Source of the DNA: Pseudomonas defluvii
GTDB lineage: Bacteria > Pseudomonadota > Gammaproteobacteria > Pseudomonadales > Pseudomonadaceae
Direction: 5' to 3'
Assembly (NCBI RefSeq): GCF_001695625.1
Contig: NZ_MBPN01000022.1
Location: 1 to 59,640 of the forward strand
DNA: 59,640 nt
Both the position numbers and the translations under genes were made by a program. Positions 1-8,596 of this stretch are shown here, one piece after another. The notes below the pieces were generated by a model that ran no database searches, was not told the DNA's origin, and saw only the letters and a list, made by a program, of their open reading frames with translations. Each line of letters starts with the position of its first letter. The first letter of the stretch is position 1.

Positions 1-580
1 CAATGAAATAGAGTGCCGCTGGCAGCAGCAGGCACATGTCGGTCCACAGCCCGCCCAGGTGATCGGTGCGCAGTTTGCGCCGCAGTACGAAATACACAGG
101 GTAGCCGCCGGCCACCAGCAGGGTCTCCCAGGCGAAGCTGCCATGTTGGTAGAGCGCGTGGGCAACACCGGCCATGGCGCAAAGCACGGCCAGTTTTTGC
201 AGGCGTGACAGACGTTCGCCATAGACCATGCGCCCGGTCAGCACCATGCTCAGCGGCAGCAGGAAGTACCCCAGGGAGACTTCCAGGCTACGACCGTGTA
301 GCGGTGCCCAGAGAAACAGCCAGAGCTGCACGCCCATCAGTGCCGAGGTGGCGCACAAACCCAGCAGTAACATCGGCTTCTGACGGATTCTGGCGAGTAA
401 CCCGATGACCAGTGACCAGTCCCTGGAAATCAGCATGAACAGGGTAACGCAGGGCATTGTCAGGAGTACGCGCCAGCCGAAGATCTCCTCACCGTCCAGC
501 GGGCTGAGCAGCGAGGTGTAGAAATACATCACGGCAAACAGGAACGAAGCCATGACGGATGAAACGATACCTTTGGACAA
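1..580 (-). CDS. rarD: RarD-type EamA transporter, 3' part outside the window
   Basis: Reading the minus strand from a TTG at 580 gives an open frame to the window edge (about 193 residues). It begins MSKGIVSSVMASFLFAVMYF and continues through repeated hydrophobic segments. The N-terminus with SLLSPLDGEEIFGWR is characteristic of RarD, a 10-TM member of the drug/metabolite transporter superfamily whose substrate is poorly defined. I chose the TTG because AGAGG lies 5 bases upstream; the first ATG, nine codons further in, has no comparable ribosome binding site and would trim the first helix. The C-terminal third is missing because the window ends, so this is truncation by sampling and not a pseudogene. 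The gene runs in the same direction as the EAL gene upstream of it. Confidence 0.85.
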   Translation of the reverse strand, partial: MSKGIVSSVMASFLFAVMYFYTSLLSPLDGEEIFGWRVLLTMPCVTLFMLISRDWSLVIGLLARIRQKPMLLLGLCATSALMGVQLWLFLWAPLHGRSLEVSLGYFLLPLSMVLTGRMVYGERLSRLQKLAVLCAMAGVAHALYQHGSFAWETLLVAGGYPVYFVLRRKLRTDHLGGLWTDMCLLLPAALYFI

Positions 581-629
581 GGGTGCCTCTAACTAACGCA
601 AGTGACAGAACGGTTGGCCTGCAATGATC

Positions 630-2201
630 TCAGGGGCACAAGGGCTGGGCAACCGCAGGCTCCTTTTTCTGGTGGGCCAAGGCGTCGATGAAACCGTTCA
701 GCGGCAAGGGCTTGCCGAACAGGTAGCCTTGCTGGAAGTCCACTTGGCGTTGGGCCAGGTAATCCCGTTGCGCCTGTGTTTCTACGCCTTCGGCAACGAC
801 GCCCATGTCCAGCTTGTTCGAGAGCTCGATGATGCTGTCGAGAATGTGCAGTGACAAGGCATCCACACCGATCATGCCGACAAAACTCTTGTCGATCTTC
901 AGATAATCCACTTTGAACTGGCGCAGGTAGGTCAGGCTCGACTGACCCGTGCCGAAGTCATCCAGGGCAATCATCACCCCCAATTCGTGCAGCTTGGCGA
1001 ACAGGTTGAACGTGCTGTCGGTGGGGGTTATCAGCGTACGCTCGGTCAACTCCAGGGTCAGCCGAATGCGCCCGGGTGGAAAGGCCGCAAGCAGCTTCTG
1101 GCAGTCATCGTAGAGCGCCAGGTCCTGGCAGTGGGCTGCGCTAATATTGACACCGATATGAAAACCTTCCTCGAAGTTGTCCGCATGGGGTGCCAGTTGT
1201 TCAGCGACCTGCTGCATCAGGCGACGGGTCATGGGGATGATCTGGCCACTGTGCTCGGCGTAAGGAATGAACAGGTCAGGACGTACCAGACCGTCACGCG
1301 GGTGCATCCAGCGCATCAGCACTTCGGCACCGGCCCAACGATAGTCACCCTGGCGTACGACGGGTTGAAAGTACGGCACGAATTCATCTGCCTCGAGTGC
1401 CCGTTGCAGTTCTGCCCGAGGCGAATTGGCGCGCTTCAGTTGCCAGTTGCAGGCTACCCCGGCAATGATGCCGAGGAAGACCAGCAGGCCGAACAAGGGG
1501 CCGTACTGGCGTTGCATCAGGCGCCACACCTCGCCCTCCGGGTAACCGCTATGGACCGTGAAGCTGAAATGCGAGGACTTCAGGGCTGTCGGGGCCACGG
1601 CAAAGCCTGGCACGGGGTCGTTGCGTACCCGGCCGTCAGTTCCCATCCAGTGGGAGCCCACCTGTACCCGCAGGTCGGAATCCGGGTCGATCAGGCGCAA
1701 CAGGTGTATCAAATGATCGCCATCGACGGTTGTGATTGCACCCTTGCTGCCTTGACTGAGGCGGTAGACCAGCAGTGGGTGCCCGGGGGAGACGGAGTTA
1801 CCATCCATCAGCCAGAGGCTGCCGTCGCTATAGTCGCCTGGATTGACTGCTTCGCGGTAGCTGCCGAACAGCGAACTGCAGTAAAGGGTGTCGTCGTAGA
1901 ACAGGTTGGTCGAGCGGACGAAGGTGCCTCGCGTGACCTGTTCACGCAAGGGCAGCTTGACCTGCTCGCAAGGTTGGCCCGCCAGCGGTAGCAGGTTGCG
2001 TGCGGCCTGGGCAATGTTGTCCAGCACCCGGTCGAACTGTTCGATGGCGTGCTCTGCGTTGAGCTGTGCTCTGGCTTGCAGCTCTCGCTGTGCTTGCCAG
2101 TTCAGCAGGAGCACGCCGCAAATTAGCGGAATGAAACCCACCAGCCAGGGCAGCAGGACGCGTCCAGTGGAGCGGCTGCGGCGTTTTCGCGAAAGGGGCA
2201 T
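630..2201 (-). CDS. CSS-motif sensor / EAL c-di-GMP phosphodiesterase
   Basis: This 523-residue membrane protein is predicted to hydrolyse cyclic di-GMP. Layout: TM1 about residues 15-35; a periplasmic CSS-motif domain with Cys78 and C108-S109-S110; TM2 about 234-253; and a cytoplasmic EAL domain from about 263. Catalytic features are present: the signature Glu at 293 (written EVL rather than EAL), the Asn of NIS at 352, ELTER around 384-388, DDFGTG at 414-419, the Lys in LKIDKSF and EGVE at 471-474. The enzyme should therefore be active. In the characterised CSS-EAL family, the periplasmic cysteine pair responds to redox state and degradation of the freed form controls activity; applying that here is inference. 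No GGDEF domain is present. Confidence 0.92.
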   Translation of the reverse strand: MPLSRKRRSRSTGRVLLPWLVGFIPLICGVLLLNWQAQRELQARAQLNAEHAIEQFDRVLDNIAQAARNLLPLAGQPCEQVKLPLREQVTRGTFVRSTNLFYDDTLYCSSLFGSYREAVNPGDYSDGSLWLMDGNSVSPGHPLLVYRLSQGSKGAITTVDGDHLIHLLRLIDPDSDLRVQVGSHWMGTDGRVRNDPVPGFAVAPTALKSSHFSFTVHSGYPEGEVWRLMQRQYGPLFGLLVFLGIIAGVACNWQLKRANSPRAELQRALEADEFVPYFQPVVRQGDYRWAGAEVLMRWMHPRDGLVRPDLFIPYAEHSGQIIPMTRRLMQQVAEQLAPHADNFEEGFHIGVNISAAHCQDLALYDDCQKLLAAFPPGRIRLTLELTERTLITPTDSTFNLFAKLHELGVMIALDDFGTGQSSLTYLRQFKVDYLKIDKSFVGMIGVDALSLHILDSIIELSNKLDMGVVAEGVETQAQRDYLAQRQVDFQQGYLFGKPLPLNGFIDALAHQKKEPAVAQPLCP

Positions 2202-2628
2202 GGTTGACTACCTGTCATGGCAAAGGGTCCTTCGTTGGCAAGCATAGCGCTTGCCCCGCCCGCCTGTGATAGCGGGTGTGGCAGTAGTCTATTATGGCTA
2301 CAGTGTACTCACCATCCTGATAGGGCACCGGCGTTGTCCGAGAGTGTGCCCTGCAACCCCCATGGCCGTGCAAGCAGTGGCGTGAACTAAAGTGCGGACA
2401 AATGTTTTTACGCCATGTAGAATCAGGTTACGCATACAATAATAAGGTTCTCCGCCTCCGGGGAATCAAACCCGCCGAGAATGGGTCCATATGAAGTGTC
2501 ATGGGTTCAAACTGATCTTTGGTGACTACCTCGCACGCAGTGTGAGGGGCATCTCCTGCGCGCCACCCCGTCTGCTCGACATCGATAGCAATTGAACCTG
2601 TTTTTACCGTATTGATGAGGACACGAGC
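2202..2628. promoter_or_regulatory. Intergenic region with divergent promoters for the EAL gene and hppD
   Basis: This 427-bp non-coding gap separates divergent genes. The hppD-proximal half is AT-rich. Around 2406-2422 it contains an imperfect inverted repeat, TTTTAC-N5-GTAGAA, about 210 bp before the hppD start. It is not a good match to the PhhR/TyrR box (TGTAAA-N6-TTTACA) known from aromatic amino acid genes, so I do not assign a regulator. The start of hppD is preceded by TGAGGA, seven bases before the ATG. Confidence 0.4.
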
Positions 2629-3705
2629 ATGGCTGATATCTTTGACAACCCGATGGGCCTGATGGGCTTCGAATTCATCGAGTTTGCTGCACCGACCCCA
2701 GGGGTTCTGGAGCCGATCTTTCAGATCATGGGCTTCACCAAAGTGGCGACCCACCGCTCCAAGGACGTCCATCTGTACCGCCAGGGCGGTATCAACCTGA
2801 TCCTCAACAACGAACCCAAGAGCATTGCCTCGTACTTTGCTGCCGAGCACGGTCCGTCGGTGTGCGGCATGGCGTTTCGCGTGCGTAATGCCCACGAGGC
2901 GTATGCCCGTGCACTGGAACTGGGTGCGCAGCCGGTGGAAATCGAAACCGGGCCAATGGAGCTGCGCCTGCCAGCGATCAAGGGGATTGGCGGCGCGCCA
3001 CTCTACCTGATCGACCGCTTCGAGGAAGGCAGCTCGATCTACGACATCGACTTCAATTTCATTGAAGGTGTCGACCGTCATCCAGAGGGTGCGGGCCTCA
3101 AGATCATCGATCACCTGACGCACAACGTTTATCGTGGTCGTATGGCCTATTGGGCGGCGTTCTACGAGAAGCTGTTCAACTTCCGCGAGATCCGCTACTT
3201 CGATATCAAGGGCGAGTACACCGGCCTGACCTCCAAGGCCATGACCGCACCGGATGGCATGATCCGCATTCCGCTGAACGAAGAATCGTCCAAAGGTGCC
3301 GGGCAGATCGAAGAATTCCTGATGCAGTTCAACGGTGAAGGCATTCAGCATGTGGCCTTCCTCACCGACGATCTGCTCAAGAGCTGGGATGCCCTGAAAA
3401 AACTGGGCATGCGCTTCATGACCGCACCGCCGGAGACCTACTATGAAATGCTGGAAGGCCGCTTGCCTGGCCATGGCGAGCCGGTAGAAGAGCTGAAGGC
3501 ACGGGGCATTCTGCTCGACGGCTCCTCGCAGCCTGACGACAAACGCCTGCTGTTGCAGATTTTCTCGGAGACCCTGATGGGGCCGGTGTTCTTCGAATTC
3601 ATTCAGCGCAAGGGTGACGACGGTTTCGGTGAAGGTAACTTCAAGGCACTGTTCGAGTCGATTGAACGTGATCAGGTACGCCGTGGTGTATTGGCTACCG
3701 ACTGA
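2629..3705 (+). CDS. hppD: 4-hydroxyphenylpyruvate dioxygenase
   Basis: This Fe(II) enzyme converts 4-hydroxyphenylpyruvate to homogentisate, the second step of tyrosine catabolism, in the cytosol. The 358-residue length is exactly that of Pseudomonas HPPD. The protein has two vicinal-oxygen-chelate domains; the C-terminal one holds the metal site. Candidate ligands visible in the usual contexts are His162 (DHLTHNV), His242 ([10 protein letters not shown]) and Glu325 (FFEFIQRK). The start is supported by a TGAGGA ribosome binding site. The gene stands alone and ends in a strong terminator. The homogentisate pathway genes are not in the window. Confidence 0.97.
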   Translation: MADIFDNPMGLMGFEFIEFAAPTPGVLEPIFQIMGFTKVATHRSKDVHLYRQGGINLILNNEPKSIASYFAAEHGPSVCGMAFRVRNAHEAYARALELGAQPVEIETGPMELRLPAIKGIGGAPLYLIDRFEEGSSIYDIDFNFIEGVDRHPEGAGLKIIDHLTHNVYRGRMAYWAAFYEKLFNFREIRYFDIKGEYTGLTSKAMTAPDGMIRIPLNEESSKGAGQIEEFLMQFNGEGIQHVAFLTDDLLKSWDALKKLGMRFMTAPPETYYEMLEGRLPGHGEPVEELKARGILLDGSSQPDDKRLLLQIFSETLMGPVFFEFIQRKGDDGFGEGNFKALFESIERDQVRRGVLATD

Positions 3706-3725
3706 TTACCGATAGCGTGATACAC

Positions 3726-3762
3726 AAGAGGCCAGCGTTCGTACGCTGGCCTCTTTGTTTTT
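3726..3762 (+). terminator. Rho-independent terminator of hppD
   Basis: A perfect 12-bp stem (3726-3737 paired with 3744-3755, six-base loop) is followed by a run of T broken by a single G. It lies 20 bp past the hppD stop codon. The same hairpin would also serve the convergent CSS-sensor gene, although the T-run favours the plus strand. Confidence 0.92.
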
Positions 3763-3789
3763 CAGGTGATGATGCCTGCTCGTGCAGCC

Positions 3790-4581
3790 CTAAAGCTTGC
3801 GGTTGCGTCGGGAAAACAGGCTCCAGTACACAAAGGCGGAGGTAATGATGCCGACCAGTAGTAGTGAGGGCGCACTGGCAAGCATGTTGCTGCGCACTTC
3901 CTGCCAGGTGCTACCGTCCGCAAAGCCGCTGTGTACGATAAAGCCGTGTTTGTGGGACACGACGTGAAGGTACTGTTCGTTGATGTTGGTGTGGCTTATA
4001 TCTTCGACAATGTCCGTCGCTGACAAGTATTCCGTACCGAATTGAACGACCACGGTCGCGGGCTCCTTGATGGCACTGATCATTTGCTGCAAAAGTAAGC
4101 CGTTGGTCAGCGCCAGTACCCCGAACGGGTATTCCTGAAGGCGGTAGTACAGAACTGGGGAGTCGGGTGTTACCTGGTTACCGGCGGCCAGCAACAGTTT
4201 CTGGTTATGGAAAGTGCCTGGGTCGACGATGATTTCGCTCTCTCCATGTTGAGTGCTGCAGTAGGCGCGGTTTTCTCTCAGCAGCACCAATGAGCGCAGA
4301 TTCGGCTCGGAGACGACTTCCACGCGCAGTTTGGGCATTGCTTTATCACAGGCCAGCTCTGCAAGACTGAGCACTTTACTGCTGGTAGTGTGCAGCGTTT
4401 CGATAACGGTCTCGATTCGATCAAGCGCTTCATGAGCGGCTTTTTCAGCCGCCTCCAAATGCTTTCGGTCTACTTGCAGGGCAATGATCAGCAGGCCGCT
4501 GGCCACAGGGGTCAAACCGATCAACATGATCGTCAGGAATTCGAGCAGGACACGGCCTGCGCGTTTTTTATGGATAGCCAC
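3790..4581 (-). CDS. Orphan CSS-motif periplasmic sensor lacking an EAL domain
   Basis: This 263-residue protein has the complete sensor architecture of the CSS-EAL family: TM1 about 12-33, a periplasmic domain with Cys78 and C108-S-T, and TM2 about 235-255. It stops at NRKL right after the second helix, where an EAL domain would begin. The cysteines sit at the same residue numbers as in the full-length paralogue at 630-2201. The space to the hppD terminator is only 27 bp, so there is no EAL remnant. The start is GTG, preceded by AGAGG five bases upstream. It could be a truncated but still translated gene, or a sensor acting on another membrane protein by dimerisation. Function unknown. Confidence 0.8.
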   Translation of the reverse strand: MAIHKKRAGRVLLEFLTIMLIGLTPVASGLLIIALQVDRKHLEAAEKAAHEALDRIETVIETLHTTSSKVLSLAELACDKAMPKLRVEVVSEPNLRSLVLLRENRAYCSTQHGESEIIVDPGTFHNQKLLLAAGNQVTPDSPVLYYRLQEYPFGVLALTNGLLLQQMISAIKEPATVVVQFGTEYLSATDIVEDISHTNINEQYLHVVSHKHGFIVHSGFADGSTWQEVRSNMLASAPSLLLVGIITSAFVYWSLFSRRNRKL

Positions 4582-4749
4582 GGTTCACCTCTGGACGCTG
4601 AGTGAAAGCCAGGGCTCGTATGCCCCGCAGAGGGGCGTTGCGAGCTTTTCGACTGTGTCGTCAGCATAAAGGGTGTTGTGGGGCGCTCCTGTAGTCCCTG
4701 AAAACGATCCGCCGTGGTATCGGTCAACAGCGTTGGTCAGGCGTATCGG

Positions 4750-5445
4750 TCAGGCACGCGGCAGTGTTGCCAGTACCCGCTGCGCTACTGCCGCAGCAGA
4801 TGCCGGATTTTGCCCGGTAATCAGCCTGCCGTCCTTTGAGTCAACGGCTACAAAGGACGCCCAGGGCTCTTCAGCTTTCTGATAAAGCCCGCCGCGTGCG
4901 ATCAACTCGGTTTCCGTTAAAAACGGAACGGTTTTGTCCAACTCTGCCAGTTGTTCTTCGATATTGGAGAAACCCGTGACCTCACGGTCCTTGACCAACA
5001 AGGTGTGATCGCTGAGCTTGATGTTCAGCAAGCCAACGGCGCCATGGCACACGGCCGAAACAATACCGCCGTTGTCAAAAATCGTTCCAGCAATGCCTTG
5101 CAATACCGTGTTTTCCGGGAAGTCCCATATCACGCCATGACCACCGGTGTAATAGATGGCATTGTAGTCCTGCACCTTGACCTGCTTTGGGTTCAGGGTC
5201 GTGCCCAGCCTGTTCATGAAGGCCTTGTCTTCATACCAGGCCCAATCGATGTCGGCAGCCATGCTCAGGCTATGTGGGTCGATAGGGACATAGCCACCCG
5301 CAGGGCTGACATAGTCAACTACCAGGCCCGCCTGTTGAACCGTATCGACAAAATGCACCGCTTCGCCCAACCACAACCCTGTGGCGCGTTTGAGTGAGGG
5401 GTATTTGGCAGTATTGGTCAACACCACCAGGATTTTCTTGCTCAT
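4750..5445 (-). CDS. DJ-1/PfpI family (Hsp31-like type 1 glutamine amidotransferase domain) protein
   Basis: The 231-residue protein belongs to the class I glutamine amidotransferase-like superfamily of the Hsp31/DJ-1 type. The nucleophile elbow is visible as AVCHGAVG, with the conserved Cys followed by His. The fold begins with KILVVLTN and contains YYTGGHG upstream of the elbow. Characterised members act as glyoxalase III, deglycase or chaperone; the sequence alone does not decide among these. A GGAGGAG ribosome binding site just upstream supports the ATG. It is followed by the orphan CSS sensor on the same strand 168 bp away, so co-transcription is possible but unproven. Confidence 0.88.
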   Translation of the reverse strand: MSKKILVVLTNTAKYPSLKRATGLWLGEAVHFVDTVQQAGLVVDYVSPAGGYVPIDPHSLSMAADIDWAWYEDKAFMNRLGTTLNPKQVKVQDYNAIYYTGGHGVIWDFPENTVLQGIAGTIFDNGGIVSAVCHGAVGLLNIKLSDHTLLVKDREVTGFSNIEEQLAELDKTVPFLTETELIARGGLYQKAEEPWASFVAVDSKDGRLITGQNPASAAAVAQRVLATLPRA

Positions 5446-5601
5446 TACGCTCCTCCTTAGACGATCGGCGTTTTGACGTACACCGGCAGCTCAATCTCGG
5501 ACTTTTGAGCATAGCTGTCGGCTTGAAAGGTGCCATGGTGACTGTCGTGTTGATGGCCCTGTGCTAGTGTTCATTTATCCAAATGCCATTGAGTCAGCCT
5601 T

Positions 5602-6051
5602 ATGAGCACTAACCACTCGTCATTCATGCAGGCGGCTATCGATGAGGCCCGCGCCGGTCTCGCCGAGGGCGGCATTCCTATTGGCTCGGTGATTGTCTAT
5701 GAGGGCCGGATTATCGGGCGCGGCCACAATCGTCGGGTGCAGTCGGGCAGTGCAATCCTGCATGGCGAAATGGACGCCTTCGAGAATGCCGGTCGTCAGC
5801 CTGCCAGCGTGTATAGGCAAGCCACCCTTTACACCACATTGTCACCCTGCTCGATGTGTAGTGGGGCGATTCTGCTCTACGGTATCAAGGAGGTGATCAT
5901 CGGTGAGAACAGTACGTTCATGGGGGAGGAGGCTCTGCTCAAGTCGCGGGGCGTGCATTTGCAAGTGTTGCAGGATCCCGACTGCATCAAGCTGATGAAC
6001 GATTTTATCGCCGATAACCCCAAGTTGTGGAACGAAGATATCGGTCTATAA
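5602..6051 (+). CDS. Cytidine-deaminase-superfamily enzyme resembling yeast cytosine deaminase
   Basis: This zinc-dependent deaminase has 149 residues. Zinc motifs: H54-G-E56 and P82-C83-x-x-C86. The spacing between the His and first Cys (29 residues) equals that of the yeast cytosine deaminase Fcy1. The uncommon HGE (instead of HAE), TTLSPC, GAI-LYGI and the C-terminal WNEDIG segment also recall Fcy1. Bacteria normally use the unrelated amidohydrolase CodA for cytosine, so the substrate could be cytosine, isocytosine or another aminated base. It stands 36 bp before the kinase-like gene on the same strand; an operon is possible. Confidence 0.85.
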   Translation: MSTNHSSFMQAAIDEARAGLAEGGIPIGSVIVYEGRIIGRGHNRRVQSGSAILHGEMDAFENAGRQPASVYRQATLYTTLSPCSMCSGAILLYGIKEVIIGENSTFMGEEALLKSRGVHLQVLQDPDCIKLMNDFIADNPKLWNEDIGL

Positions 6052-6087
6052 GTTTCAGTTGCAGCATTTCAGTACATGGAGTCGACA

Positions 6088-7338
6088 ATGCGCATGAAGC
6101 ATCTTGCTTCGCCGCTCATGCCACCGAGCGAAATGGGTGAAAAAGTCAGGCAGTTCCCTTGGGAAGACACGCCGCTGGGGCCTATCCTGAGCTGGCCTGC
6201 GACCTTGCGCATTGCGGTGGACATGCTGCTGGTATCAAAGGTGCCGACGTGCCTGGTATGGGGCGCGCAACTTTCCACGATCTACAACGACGCCTTCAAC
6301 GAGATGCTGGGCAAGCGCCAGGTATTGGGCTGCAGTTTTGATGACGTGCTGGGTGAGAGTTGGGAGAAGGTCGGCCCGATCCTGTTCAAGGCGCTTTCGG
6401 GTGAAGCGACGCTGATCGAAAACCTTCCGTTGATCATCAACCGTAATGGGGCGTCAGAACCCAGTTACTTCACCTTCAGTTGCACGCCTGTACGGGATGA
6501 GAGTGGCGCCATTGTCGGGGTGCTCGACAAAGTGATCGAAACCACGGCCCATGTTCAGTCCGAGCAGCAATGGCGCATGCTGGCGTTTGCCCATGAACAG
6601 CAAGTGCGGGCGCGCACTGCCGACCTTGAGCATCTCTGGCAGTTGTCGGGTGGCATGGCGCAGGATGTGAAAAACCTGCTGGGCGGTATTTGCTCCAGCT
6701 TGGCATTACTGGAGCAACGTTTGGCGCAGGGGCACCTGGAGCGTCTGGACACCTGTATTGAAAGCGCCAGGGGGGCGGCAAACCAGGCCGTTGCACTGGC
6801 AGATCGGTTACTTGCCTTTTCTTGTTTCCAGGCGCTTGACCCTCAACCTGTCAATGTCACTCAACTGATTGATGGCATGGCAGCAGTGTTAAGCCAATCC
6901 CTCGGCTCGCAGATCACCCTGCAGATGCACCTGGAGCTGTTGCCCTGGACGGTGCTGGTGGATGTCGAGCAACTGCAGCGCGCGTTGCAGAGCCTCTGCT
7001 TGAATGCCTGTGATGCCTTGCCGCACGGCGGCAGGGTGATCGTCAGCACCGGCAATGTGCGCTATGACGCGTGCGAGCAGGGCCGTGACGGCCTGCTGCC
7101 TGGCGATTACACCTACGTGCAGGTAGAGGATAACGGTTGTGGCATGGAGCCTGAGGCTGTGGTGCGAGCCTTCGAGCCATTTTTTACGGGCAAGCCTGCT
7201 GGGCAGGGGCATGGACTGGGGTTGGCAATGATCTACGGTTTTGTCCGACAGTCGGGGGGACGCGCCTTGATCGAGTCCGAACCTGGCAAGGGCACTCGGG
7301 TAAGATTGCTGTTGCCTCGACACTTGGCTCAGGATTGA
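6088..7338 (+). CDS. PAS / histidine-kinase-like protein with His replaced by Gln in the H-box
   Basis: The protein (416 residues from 6088) has a PAS-like sensor region (about 15-150), a short coiled segment, a dimerisation region and a HATPase_c domain. I chose ATG 6088 because GGAG ends six bases before it; an upstream in-frame ATG at 6076 has no spacing for a ribosome binding site. In related PAS kinases the H-box reads AHDFNNLL; here it is A191-Q192-D-V-K-N-L-L, encoded by CAG, so no phosphorylatable His exists. The ATP-binding boxes are intact: LCLNACDAL (N), VEDNGCGM (G1), FEPFFTGK (F) and GHGLGLAMIYGF (G2). No TM helix and no receiver domain is present. It may be a pseudokinase that modulates another kinase. 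Confidence 0.85.
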   Translation: MRMKHLASPLMPPSEMGEKVRQFPWEDTPLGPILSWPATLRIAVDMLLVSKVPTCLVWGAQLSTIYNDAFNEMLGKRQVLGCSFDDVLGESWEKVGPILFKALSGEATLIENLPLIINRNGASEPSYFTFSCTPVRDESGAIVGVLDKVIETTAHVQSEQQWRMLAFAHEQQVRARTADLEHLWQLSGGMAQDVKNLLGGICSSLALLEQRLAQGHLERLDTCIESARGAANQAVALADRLLAFSCFQALDPQPVNVTQLIDGMAAVLSQSLGSQITLQMHLELLPWTVLVDVEQLQRALQSLCLNACDALPHGGRVIVSTGNVRYDACEQGRDGLLPGDYTYVQVEDNGCGMEPEAVVRAFEPFFTGKPAGQGHGLGLAMIYGFVRQSGGRALIESEPGKGTRVRLLLPRHLAQD

Positions 7339-7361
7339 GCGTTGCGCAATCGCCGCAGCGC

Positions 7362-8414
7362 TCAGAGGCCTTGTTGTACCAGCGGATCGTCTGGGTTCTG
7401 CTGTTCCAGTTGGGCCAACAGAATCTGTACATTCTGCAACTGGCCGGTTTCCTTCCAGTAGTTGATCAGCAAGACCCTGGCCTTGCGGTTGGCCGGTTGT
7501 CGGGCAAGGATGGTTTCCAGCTGTTTCTGTGCTGCATCGGTCTGGTCGAGGTCGTGCAGGCTGGTGGCCAGGGTATAGCGGTAATCGTTGTTGGCCGGTT
7601 CAAGCTCAAGGGCTCGGGCAAACGCCAGCAGTGCATATTCGTCCTGATGATGACGCAGCAGCCAGAGGCCCAGCTCATGTTGCAGGAAGGCAGACTCGGG
7701 GTGGCGCTGCAGGGCCTTGGCCAGCACCTCGCGAGAAGCGTCAGTATGACCTTGGCGCTCAAGCAGGCGCACCTGGGTTGCCAGTGCCTGCAAGTCATCG
7801 GGCGCCAGGCTCAATGCGCGCTCCAGTGCGATGCCTGCCTGGTCGAAGCGTTGTTCGTGGATGTACAGCCGTGCCAGATGCACTTGAGCGGAGGGGTCGT
7901 CGACGCTTTGCAGTACGTGTTGGTATTGTTCCAGTACATCCTGCAACGGGCCAAAGTACAGGCCGATTTCATCAGGGCTGAGCCCTAGCAGGGCGTCGGC
8001 AGCGGCGAAACGTACGCTTTGATCCTTTTCATCGAGCAACGGCCCCAGCAACAGGCTGCGCTGCGCTGCCGGAACCAAGGCGGCAATGCTGGTGATTGCG
8101 GCGCGGCGTACCTGCGGGTCTTCATGCTGCAGGTCTTTGCTGGCCAGCTTCAACGCCAAGGGAGAAGGGTAGTTTGGCAATTCGGCATGCAAGCTGGCTC
8201 GGCGGATGGACGACAAGTCGTTGCGGGCCAGTTGCTGGTAGAGCACGCGTGCGGCGCCTGGCAGGCCGTCATGGGCCTGGGCCAAGGCGTTGGCGTAGCT
8301 GTTTGTGAGCGCCGGAGAAGGTTCAGGGCTTTCGTCGCGCCAAAAGTAACTGCCCAGCCCGAGAACAATGAGCAGGGCCAGACTGATCAGCGTGTAAGTT
8401 TGACGCTTGGGCAT
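7362..8414 (-). CDS. Membrane-anchored HEAT/TPR repeat protein
   Basis: This 350-residue protein has a single N-terminal TM helix (about 9-25) and otherwise soluble repeats. Residues about 90-150 look HEAT-like (DPQVRRAAITSIAAL, DQSVRFAAADALLGL). About 165-345 are tetratricopeptide repeats, for example LARLYIHEQRFDQAGIALERAL and LGLWLLRHHQDEYALLAFARAL. Such scaffolds mediate protein-protein contacts, probably in the periplasm. It lies between the kinase-like gene (convergent) and the oprN terminator. No specific function can be assigned. Confidence 0.82.
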   Translation of the reverse strand: MPKRQTYTLISLALLIVLGLGSYFWRDESPEPSPALTNSYANALAQAHDGLPGAARVLYQQLARNDLSSIRRASLHAELPNYPSPLALKLASKDLQHEDPQVRRAAITSIAALVPAAQRSLLLGPLLDEKDQSVRFAAADALLGLSPDEIGLYFGPLQDVLEQYQHVLQSVDDPSAQVHLARLYIHEQRFDQAGIALERALSLAPDDLQALATQVRLLERQGHTDASREVLAKALQRHPESAFLQHELGLWLLRHHQDEYALLAFARALELEPANNDYRYTLATSLHDLDQTDAAQKQLETILARQPANRKARVLLINYWKETGQLQNVQILLAQLEQQNPDDPLVQQGL

Positions 8415-8526
8415 GCTGAATCCGCGTGTACGGCTGGAGCCAAAAGGGCAGCTTGTGGCAGTGCGCTGTTGGAGTCAAATCGGTTGTCGGCGTGACGCCT
8501 GGGTGGCGGGCAATTCAAGGCCTGAT

Positions 8527-8560
8527 AAAAAAGCCCCGCAAGCCATGAGCTGCGGGGCAA
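8527..8560 (-). terminator. Terminator of mexEF-oprN
   Basis: A GC-rich hairpin (GCCCCGCA ... TGCGGGGC, 8533-8558) is followed on the minus strand by six T residues. It lies about 37 bp beyond the oprN stop codon and closes the efflux operon. Confidence 0.88.
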
Positions 8561-8596
8561 AGGGTTGGTTTGCAACCAACCAAAGGAGCCGTTGCG

